A DNA stretch of 64,000 bases from assembly GCF_000004195.4 (NCBI RefSeq), contig NC_030677.2:177184019-177248018 (forward strand), read 5' to 3'. A program made the translations under genes and the position numbers. Numbering within the stretch: the first letter of the stretch is position 1; the number at the start of each line of letters is the position of its first letter. Of this stretch, positions 1-10,300 are shown piece by piece. Source of the DNA: Xenopus tropicalis. Its lineage: Eukaryota; Chordata; Amphibia; Anura; Pipidae. Below the pieces are notes generated by a model. It had not been told where the DNA came from, did not search any database, and worked only from the letters and a program-made list of their open reading frames with translations.

Positions 1-257
1 TTACCATATTTACATTTCTTTAAAAAGTTTTCATCTATGTCAAAGGGATGGCAGTCGCAGGGTAGTATTTTTTTTAGAATTGTAAAATACAGGTGTGGTC
101 ACATTATATTACTAACATATTAACAACTGACAAAATAATTGGCTGTCTGGATATGGCTCCTCCAGGAGAATCAATAGATTACCTGAAAGCAGATCTATAA
201 TAAAGTGCTGGCTCTCTGAAAGCTCAGACTCAGGCACAATACACTGAGAAATACATT

Positions 258-575
258 ACATGTATAGGATTCATTATCCAGGAACCATTTATCCAGAAAG
301 TTCCAAATTACAGAAAGGCCATCTCCCATAGACTCCTTTTTAAACAAATGATTATAATGATTTCTTTTTTCTCTGTAATATTCAAACAGAACCTTATACT
401 TGATCGCAGCTAAGATATAATTAATATTTATTGGAAGCAAAACAATCCTATTGGGTTTAAATTATTTTTTAGTTAACCTAAAGCATGGAGATTTAACTAC
501 AGAAAGATCCCTTATCCGGAAGACCCCAGGTCCTGAGCATTCTGGATAACAGATCCGATACCTGTATTTGGTTTT
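258..575 (+). repeat. Frog interspersed repeat with 'GGTATGGGATCC'-type ends
   Basis: About 320 bp with diverged ends that pair as an inverted repeat (a TATAGGATTCATTATCC start and a GATCCGATACCTGTA end). Inside is the recurring 'ccatctcccatagactcc' block and a 'cctattgggttta' block. The same family occurs at least seven more times in the window. It is non-coding and MITE-like. I cannot name the family with certainty. Confidence 0.75.
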
Positions 576-1186
576 AGAATACAATTTTAAATGGTAGAAT
601 GAATTATTTGCAATACACACTGTATAATTTAGTAATAAAAACACCACCATAAAAAACATGACAGAATCCCTTTAATACTGCGCTGGCCTATTTATGGACT
701 GATTACTTCCACTTAATTCACTTTCCAAAGGGCAGACCAAATGACCCACAGAAAGCAATATTTTTCACCACTGCTATCTCTAGTTCCTAGTAGTTCAAGC
801 TTACAATAAATATTGTTGTGCGGGAAACAGTTTCTATGCAACAGTGCCCAAAATAGCATGTTCTAACTCCATATAACCAATTTCAGAGCAGTCTGTTTGA
901 TAAAATTGCTCTTATTTCTAACACCTTGCATTAGATGTTTTAACTCTACAAAGAGCAAAATGACAGTTTCACATTATGGCATGCACACGTATTGTAAGTT
1001 CCCCTAGGTATAGCATCTGCTTTAGCAGACCTATCAGTGGGGTCAGGGCCACCATCGGGGGTATAGGGGGTACAATTGTGATGGGCCCTGTGAAATCTAC
1101 TGTAAGATACGTAAAACGTATGAAATTTGCATAACATCCGCAAAAACTGCCTAGAAAACGACGTAACTTGCAGAGAAACATAAGTA

Positions 1187-1772
1187 CTGTATTTACTCGT
1201 GTATAAGCGGAGTTTTTCATCTCCATAAATGTACCTAATAGTGCGCTATTCTGCACGCCTGGCGGAAGTGACGTCACGTGCCCCTTTCTTGCCCGCTTCT
1301 CTTCTGGGACCACACGGCCAGCGATTCCCGCCAACCCACCAGCCCCACTAATAGTGCCTTCTTTTGTGCCCCTGGGCGGGAGTGATGCCCCTGCAGTTTC
1401 AAGGTACAAGTATTTTTGGGAAACTGCTGCCAACAAAGCACTCTGTCTGCCACCATCATTTTATCCATTACCTGCACATAAAAAGTAAAGTAAACATAAA
1501 GGGACATATGGCTAGCATGAAAATGATTAATCAGTGACCTATAGTGTGTGTGACTGAATTAGCTGAATTATTATTACTAGATAGGCTTACAGTTATGGTG
1601 ACATTTACTGAGCCTTAATTAATGTCATTTTATTGGTATTTATTATTTATATTTATTAGGTATATATTTGGTATTTCCCACCCTAGGCTTTAACTCAAGT
1701 CAATAAGTTTTTCCAGGTAAAATTAGGTACCTTGGCTTAAATTCGGATCGGCTTATACTCGAGTATATACAA
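1187..1772. mobile_element. Tc1/mariner-like non-autonomous element (TIR 'GTATATACTCGAGTATAAGC')
   Basis: The left end reads CTGTATTTACTCGTGTATAAGC and the right end is its imperfect inverse ending in GAGTATATACAA. TA dinucleotides flank both ends, consistent with mariner-type target duplication. The internal sequence has no transposase. A second, longer member lies at 25190-26208. The superfamily call is an inference from the TA flanks. Confidence 0.6.
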
Positions 1773-2069
1773 TAACTTGTGTATTAAGCAAAAACACAAT
1801 ACAGAGATTTGGAGGGACAAACTCCACTGACCTAATGAATGAAAAAAACTTAAGATAAATTCCACTGATTTATTAGCAGATTTATTATTTATTTTAACTA
1901 TTTATATGAACTGTTTATTATAAAGTAATAACAGCTGTTTATATTGGGATCTATTAACTGAATTATATCAGCGCCTTTTACATGAACTTTGCAGCAGGGG
2001 AATGACTGGTCATTGGGCCCCTACTGTTAAGCAATTTACATAACTTGTGCTAAAACTTGAATCTTGTAG

Positions 2070-2222
2070 ATTGTAAGCTCTTTTGGGCAGGGCCCTCTTC
2101 ACCTCTTGTATCGGTTATTGATTGCTTTATATGTTATTCTGTATGTCCAATGTATGTAACCCACTTATTGTACAGCGCTGCGGAATATGTTTAGCGCTTT
2201 AAAAATAAATGTTAATGTAATT
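2070..2222 (+). mobile_element. 3' tail of a frog non-LTR retrotransposon
   Basis: The stretch from 'attgtaagctcttttgggc' to 'acagcgctgcgg' followed by an AATAAA-like A-rich end matches the generic tail shared by many frog LINE insertions. Only the last 150 bases are present, so it is a 5'-truncated copy. Assignment is from memory of the motif. Confidence 0.5.
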
Positions 2223-2326
2223 ACTTTCAAAATAACTTACGTAGAAACTCCACTGACCCCCCAATTAAAATACTGACTTATTAGCACATTAATCATATAA
2301 ACCTCCCTAATTAAAATATTGACTTA

Positions 2327-2709
2327 TTAAAGGAAAATTATACTCCAAACAATGTAGGTCTCTATAAAATATATTGCATAAACAAACTCATATGTAAAAC
2401 CCTGCTTCATCTAAATAAACCACTTTCATAAAAATATACTTTTTTAGTAGTATGTGCTATTGGGTACTCCTAAATAGAAAATTGCCATTTTAAGAATTAA
2501 GGGCCGCCCCCTTGGATCATAGGATTCACAGTGCACACAAACAAACCAAGGGCACACATACATGCTAGGCGCCATCAGCCACTTAATAGATGGAGTTCTA
2601 TCTGTTACAGTTAGAGTTGCATTATTTCCTGTGACGTGATCTCTGAGGGAGCACACAGCCCATTACTAAATGGTGGCTCAAGGGAAAGGATGTAAAAGGG
2701 CAATATTTA

Positions 2710-2750
<41 letters not shown>

Positions 2751-3166
2751 GTATGGGATCCCTTATCTGGAAACCCGTTATCCAGAAAGCTCCAAATTAT
2801 GGAAAGCCCATCTCCCATAGACACCATTTTAATCAAATAACTCAGAATTTTAAAACTGATTTCCTTTTTCTCTGTAGTATAAAAACAGAACCTTGTAATT
2901 GATCCCAACTAAGATATAATTAATCCTTATTGGATGCAAAACAATCCTATTGGGTTTAATTAATGTTTTATTAATTTTTTAGTAGACTTTAAAGTATGGA
3001 GATCCAAATTACGGAAAGATTCCTTATCCGTAATACCCTTGGTCCCGAGCATTCTGGATAACGGGTCCTATAACTGTATTCCAGTTTGGCGAGATTATAG
3101 GTCACTTAACATAATATGAACTATCTGCTGGTTAAGTATTCATTTTGGGGTATAGTTTTCCTTTAA
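2327..3166. mobile_element. T2/Kolobok-type MITE, split by a nested element
   Basis: TTAA at 2327-2330 is followed by AGGAAAATTATACTCC, and the right end is GGGGTATAGTTTTCC followed by TTTAA (TTAA at 3163-3166), an inverted pair. T2 MITEs of Xenopus start TTAAAGG and duplicate TTAA. The middle (2713-3080) is an unrelated repeat with an AT microsatellite. A 5' half of the same family lies at 26723-26930. Confidence 0.75.
2713..3080 (+). repeat. AT microsatellite plus nested 'GGTATGGGATCC' repeat
   Basis: About 18 AT dinucleotides (2713-2748) run directly into a full-length copy of the family seen at 258-575, ending near 'gggtcctataactgtatt'. It interrupts the T2 element 2327-3166 and is therefore the younger insertion. 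Confidence 0.75.
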
Positions 3167-3769
3167 CACATTCATCTTTGTTACTGTCTAGTTACTGACT
3201 AGTTATTAGGCCCCACAGTAATGTCATTGGGCCCCTAAACGTACGCAGCTATATAACTTATTCAAAAACGTAAGTAATTTCCATATCAAGCAATTACAGC
3301 ACAGAGCAGGGGAAGGTAGGTGGGAAGAGGTTAAACGTAGGGCACTCCACTGACCCCCAATGAACTGACTGTTAATTACCACATTCATCACATTAATATG
3401 AACTGCTTATTATAAAGTAATATCAGCTGTTATATGTTATATTGCACACACAAGGGACGTGGGCTAAAATGTTGGTACTGCATGCTTGGGTTCATGGGGT
3501 CCCCGTATAAATAACTTGTGTGGGGCCCCAAAGTTTCCAATGGCGGCCCTGAACGGGGTCACAGCAAAACAAATGTACATGGCAGATCAGGTCATTAGTT
3601 TAAAATTCTTGGCTGTTGCAAAGTTTTCTTTCTTTAATAAGCCTTGTATAAGAAGCCTTTTCCATTCTCTTTGTTACCCTACCTTTAATCTGGCAGAATG
3701 CAGAAATTTAGCATGTGCACGGGGCTGTGCTTAAAGTACGGTTACTCATTAAAATCCGTTTGACATAGG

Positions 3770-3870
3770 GTATGGCTCACAAAGGTAGAGAATATGGCAC
3801 ACACAGGCAGCATAGGGCAGGCAGAGTATGGCACACACAAGTAGGGCAGGGCAGAAGACAGGAAAACCAG
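3770..3870 (-). repeat. Short fragment of the 34-bp tandem repeat family
   Basis: 'agtatggcacacacaag' and 'gggcaggcag' are the reverse complement of the 34-bp units at 29765-29998. Only about three degenerate units remain. Confidence 0.55.
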
Positions 3871-4079
3871 GACTGTGCAAGTAACTGTTTAGCCATAAAC
3901 CATGAAAAGTTCAGCCACAAATATTCTCAATATACTTTAAGCCATGTATTTTCTTAATTACTTTTGATTAAATATTTGACCTTTTTATCATATATGATAA
4001 TCCTTGGCAAGACATACCGAGCATGACCTACAACACTCCAAATGCCTAATAGAAACATCACTGTATAAAAGTAACCTAC

Positions 4080-4307
4080 CAAACAACTGTGGAATCACTG
4101 AATCCCCATCAGCATATGCAATGTACTTCCAGTAATTATCCCTAAGCATGTAGGTTGAAGCATTTGCATCGGATCCGTGAAACTCACTCAGTGCCCAGTT
4201 AGGATGTGCATTGGTACAGGATGGTACATTCTTTTCTGAACGTGCAGACAATAAAGGCATAAGGGAAAATCCACTAATATTTTGAGGAATTTGAACTCCT
4301 GCAATTT
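4080..4307 (-). CDS. ARSK: ARSK coding exon 7
   Basis: Encodes residues 368-444, beginning EIAGVQIPQNISGFSLMPL and ending with IPQLF plus one base. The acceptor is TTTCCTACAG and the donor GTAGGT. This is the C-terminal subdomain of the sulfatase. 'NASTYMLR' and 'WKYIAY' are conserved ARSK blocks. Confidence 0.95.
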
Positions 4308-7300
4308 CTGTAGGAAAAACAAAAATGCTGTAAACCATAATGTATAAGATCAAATACCACGTAACACAACTTTAAATGAGGTAAGGAAGGAACCAAGCCT
4401 TTACACATAAGGTGCCCATACATGCACCGATATTATTGTACAAACCAGGTTGATATGATATCCGGTACATGTATGGTACATTGACGAGGCAACCGATATT
4501 TCAAAAGCCTTGGATATCGGTCATCTCGTTGATCAGGATAGAAAATTTTGATCAGGCTCCTTTGAAAGCACCTGAGCAAAGGCATGCATTTAGCGTGGAA
4601 TTGTCAGAATTCCTATTGTTTCTACTTCCATATCTGACCAATCAGCTCTGAACATTTGTGGAGTGTACAAACGATCCTTTCTGTGACCATTGGTCACAGA
4701 TAGTGATGAGCGAATCTGTTCCGTTTCGCCGAAAAATTTGCGAATCTTTCAAAAGATCCGCGAAACGGCGAAAATGTCGTGCGACAAAAAAATTTTGCCC
4801 GCGGCTATTATTTTGTCACGCGGCTATTGTTTCGTCGCCCGCGGCTATTATTTTGTCGCCAGCGGCTGTTGTTTCGTCGTAAAAAAGATTGCATTTTTAC
4901 CCCAATAATTCCTGCGTAATTGCAGCCACAAGGGAGTGCTGAGATTGGTGAAACTGCATTTGATATATCAACTGAGCCCTGCTGTAACTTTAGTCCTTAC
5001 CAAGCATTGTAGGGTAAAGATCCACAAGTGACACTATAGTTGATATTTGCTGTCCTGGACTTATTCCGGGTCCCATTATTAGCAGAGGGACATGGGAGCT
5101 TCCTTCGTACATGCTCATTTTATAAAACTGTCGGTGCTCCATGGCAAGCTCTCCATGGTCTGAAGTGAACACCACATAGGTCCTACTCAGAAGTCCTGTA
5201 TCATTCAGTGCTGAAATGATCTCACCTGAGGGGGGATTACATGTTAGTCTACAAAATGAAAACACATATATTATTGTTACTATTAAACATACCTGGGAAC
5301 TATTGGCCTATCCTGAATATGAAGTAAGAAATATACTAAATTGCAGTACATATTTTTTAAAATTACTATCACCATAGCACTGATACATTTAGGCAGCGCT
5401 TTACAGACATTTGTTCACTACTGATGACTAAACTTTTTCATCCAGTACAAGCCTGTGGCGAAATTCGTGTTTTAACCAAAAGTGAAAATCTTTGTGAATT
5501 CACACAAGCATTTTGCCATGTGTTTTGTTTTCACAGAAAAAAAGGCAGAAACAAATTGATGTTAATATTATGCACCCTTGCTAGTCAGATCAGATCCCTC
5601 CCTGTCTGTCTATGGAGCTGTCCAGGTGCTGTGTCTGGAATAAATTGGCATCCCTGAGGCACCCAGGGAATCTGGGAAAGGAGAGCAAGGCATTAAGAAA
5701 AAACAACTGGTGCAATTTTTCAGAAGAGTGTAAGGAGGAGTATTAAAAGAGGAGTAATAAGGGGGAGCATATAGGGTACCAAACAAATAGGGTGCCCCCC
5801 CATGTTTCCTTGTCATTATAAGTATATTTTTAAATCCCAAGGGTGGTTGCAAAGGGGGCATAGTGTCTGACACTATTGCATCGGTTTTCCCAAAATTAAC
5901 TGCACATGCATTTTGTTGCAAAGTGGATGCAGTTTGGTGTCATTTCTGGTGTATGGAGTGCAAGTGATGTCTGCACCTGATTCTTTAGGCACAAGTGTGC
6001 CGTGCCTATTGGCTTGGGGCATAGGGGGGGCATAGTGTCTGACACCATTGCATCGGTTTTCCAAAAAATTAACTGCACATGTATTTTGTTGCAAAGTGGA
6101 TGCAGTTTGGTGTCATTTCTGGTGTATGGAGTGCAAGTGATGTCTGCACCTGAATCTTTAGGCACAAGTGTGCTACCTCCCGGATAAAGGGGTGGAAGCA
6201 GTGCTCACTTCAGAATAGAAGGTAGGGAGGACAGAGTGGCGCTGAGCACAACTATACAAAAATACAAAGAGTGCATTTGGATGAAAGTACCTTTAACGAA
6301 TGGGGTTTAATTTGCAACTAACTGCCAAGTTTGTAATTTTTAGCACATAAAAAGTCCCCGCTGTGCATTAAAGAGTAAGCTTTTGCAATAACAGTTCAAC
6401 TGAACTGTTTCAATTGAATCGCCACATCAGTAGAAAAACTGCACTACCTTGCTCTGAGTTAGTGTTAGAACCTAAAACAGACTTCAGAGAATGACTATAA
6501 GAGCCTATAATTAGCTGGGAGGGCTGGACAAGATGTGCCACATGAAACTGTATGCCTAATGCATCCTGTCACCTACACAGAATCAGCAATCCCGCACAGC
6601 AGCTTTAATATAAGCAATGTATGTAAAAGAAAATATGTTGCCCAGGGAAACTAAATAAGAAGTTGGCAGAAAACATGAGTCACTGTCAGCAATTTATTTA
6701 AAATATGTCTGTTTTTGCTGTTGTTTACCTGCCTTCACCATGAATGTATTGTCAAAGCTCAGCATTTATAAAGGCCATGCTGCACTGACTTTTTATTTTC
6801 TTTTTCATTGTGTCGCCTCATAATGTTTTCCCCTAGTAGGCTCAGCAGTCGTGGCATTTTATTGTTAATGTTATGGACAATACTTTTCCTTGGCTTTGTT
6901 ATTGAAAACTTTCATTTTGACTTCCCAACTTACCCATCAGATATTTTAAAACTGTTCTTCTTCAGCTATAATAAGGGTCCAATACAGGGAATAGGGGGAA
7001 TAAAATTTGGGGCACAAATTGATTTGTTGTTCCAAATAAATACAGGTATAGGACCTGTTAACCAGAGTGCTTGGGACCTGTGGTTTTCCAAATAAGGGGT
7101 CTTTCCATTTCTCCATAACTTAAATCTGATAACAAATTGTTTAAATAAACATTAAATAAACCCAATAGAATTGTTTTGCCTCCAATGAGGATTAATGATA
7201 TCTTAGGTAGCGTCAAGTACAAGTTAATGTTATTACAGGAAAAAAGTAAATAAATTGTAAAAATTGTAATTAATTAATTAAAATGGAATCTATGGGAGAG

Positions 7301-10300
7301 GGAAATAATTTTGAGACTTCTCGATAACAGATTTCTGGATAATGGAACTGACAATCTGTTTTTTGAGTTGCCAGCAGTAAAATGACAATCTTTTGTTTAC
7401 AATTTCTCTTACCAAGTAAGCCATCTGCCTCGGCACACATAGCATAATAATTTGCTCTTATATCTCGGATTTCCTGGTCTGTAAAGGGTGCAGTGCAATT
7501 CTTTGTGTAAGACGAGTAGTAATCCACCGGATGCATGCTTTGCAATGGTTTCCACTCAGGAACAGTAACATTCTTATATGACACCTAAAAGTTAACAGTA
7601 TTATTTAGTATTAAGTTCCTTTTTTTACCCATCAGCACAAATTTCAGACCGCAGCATAAAGAGGGTAATTTAGTAACAGCTGAACCAATCATATTTCCTC
7701 CTTTGAAACAGTAGACCAGTAAATACTACCTGCCGATTTGTTGCTGGAGATTACTAGAATGTGTGAGAATGTTTCATAATGGGGTGTATTCATTAACATT
7801 GGAGACAAACATCACCGGTGATGTTGCCCATACCAAACAATCAGCAATTCGATTTTAACGGTCACCTACAAGTTAGAAAACAAAAGCAAAAATCTGATTT
7901 GTTGCTATGGGCAACATTACCAGTGATGTTTGCTCCACTGTTAATAAATACACCCCTATGTCTTTCAAAATGTATTATTGACACACGTGTGTTATTTCTA
8001 AGGCAGGGACAGACAATTAGGCTGGAGTTAAAAATCTGGAGGGTTGCCAGTTAATTGTGACCCTTCTGGGTGCAACATTCTGATATTTCTGCAATATGTA
8101 CCTTTTGAAGCCAGTAAGAAGAAGTTAGAAATGTGGAGGATCCAAAATTCTCTCCCATGTTTTCTGAAGGATAGGGATGTGGCAAATTTAGACCCAAATA
8201 GAGAAAGAAGGGCTGTGAACTGTTTTGAGCTGCTTTTTGTATCCATCCTGCCGCTGTATCTGCATTCTTCCAGTCCTGTGTCATAACTCGAGTCTGGGTC
8301 TTGTTTCCAGTAAGGTTGGCACAGGGCCTGCCTTCTTGTCTGAGCAAAAAAGGAACATCTCGAGTCCAGGCTTCTACACGGTTACTGAAAAAACAATATT
8401 CAAAGCAAAGAGAGTTCACCACTCAAAATCTGATAATATTATTATCTTCTGGGTATGATAATCAAAATCAAGTTCCCCTTTTAATTCAAAATTGAACTTT
8501 CCTTTTATCCATATAAGAAATTTCCTATGTTTTTGTGCCATTACCAGCAGTTTGCTGCTACAACTAGGTGCAGTAAAGATGTGGCAAGTATTACAATGCC
8601 AGATTTTTGGAGCAGAAAAAATGTGACATCAACAGGATATTCATGTACAGGTATATGCACAAGGGCCACAATTTCAGTGCTCCTATCTTAATGGCGCAAG
8701 AAGACACACAAAAGAAACATTATCATGGAGCTTACAAAAGGGAACAAATACTTTCAGTTAGGCTAGTGCAACACCAGGCGGATTCTTGGCCTGTGGCTAA
8801 ATGCAGGCCAAGAAGCCACTCCTACACTACCAACAGCTTTCTGATGTTCCTGCACATGGAGCTACTGTGTCGGCCCAGGTGCAGGCCCACAAGAGCACCA
8901 GAACATATACTCGTTGGGTTTGATTACACCTTGGGGGTTGAGTAGGTATACTTTCAACCCACCTTAGAGAATGAGAACCACTTGTGTAATCTTGTTTTCC
9001 TAGCCGTTGTGTAACATATCCATTCTTCTCCACTTTGTCCATCCATGTTGGGTATTCTGAATTTAGGCACTTGTAATTATTCCATGATTCTGTTAAATGG
9101 GGAAACAGACCACTCCACATAGCTGTGAATAAGATATAATTCATAAATTAAGAAAGCAATATCTGCACAGAAAAATATTTTAAATTCAGTATTTTTTGTG
9201 TTTTGCTGTCCCTCAAACCTCAATAGCTACTTGGCGAGCCCACCGTTCTATTCTAACTAAATCTTATGGCGAAGGAACAGTAGAGCATTTCTTGGTACAA
9301 TGGAGATCATATATATAGCAGTGATCTCCAACCAGTGGCTCAGGGGCAACATGTTGCTCTCAAACCCTTTGATGTTGCTCTCAGTGCCCCCAACCCTGGT
9401 AGTTATTTTTGAATTCCTGACTTGGGGGCAAGTATTGGTTGAATAAAAACAAGATTTACTACCAAATAAAGCCTCCTGTAAGCTGATAGTGTGCATAAAG
9501 GCTACCTATTAGCCAATCTTAGCTTATTTGGCACCTCCATGAACTTTTTTTTGATGCTTGCTCTCCAAGTCTTTTTTACATTTGCTTGTGGCTCACTTGA
9601 GCAATGTGAGCCCTGCCTTTGCCCATTTCCTACATTTTCCATTCTGACAAATGATAAAAAATCAAGTTAGCAAAGCGGTCCAAACCTCATTTTTTTGTAA
9701 TAATTTTAAAAAAAGACAATGATTTAATGTATTTGACCCAGCCTCCAAATCCCAGGGTTTGTAGCTGGTTCCAATACCCTACCTGCACGGGAGGGACAGC
9801 AGATAGGAGAGTTTGTGTAGGCATTCAGAAATAAGGCCCCATGCTGTTTCATAAAGTTTATGTATGGAAGGGACACCAAGCTTTTTTCAGGAAGAAGGGT
9901 TAATCTTCCATCCTAAAATGGAAATACAACATTCTCATAAATGTATTATTCATAAGAGGTTTTTATTCAAAGACATTATTTACATGGAGTATATATATAT
10001 ATATATATATATAAAAATGCAAGCAATTCACCTGTAAATTGAAACATGATGCAGGTAAGGGACCTGGGGTAAAGGGGGCATAAGGAGTCTTTCCCTAATT
10101 TAGATCTCCATACCTTAAGTCTACTAAAATATCATTTAAACGTTAAACCCAATAGGACTGTTTTGCATCCATTGATGTATATATGAATATCTTAGTTGGG
10201 ATCAAGTACAAGGTACTCTTTTATTATTACAGAGAAAAAATATATTTTTTTGTTAATTAAAATGATTTGCTAATAATGGAGTCTATGGGAGATGGTCTTC

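Larger units (their letters stand above)
5226..7412 (-). other. ARSK intron 5
   Basis: No coding signal. Contains a two-copy 172-bp tandem duplication (5859-6185) and a 'GGTATGGGATCC' family repeat (7042-7350). Open frames here are antisense or low-similarity shadows. Confidence 0.8.

Noticed and set aside
1..4079. Search for the last ARSK coding exon
   Set aside because: No minus-strand segment resembles the conserved ARSK C-terminus. Long frames here belong to repeats. The exon is presumed left of the window.
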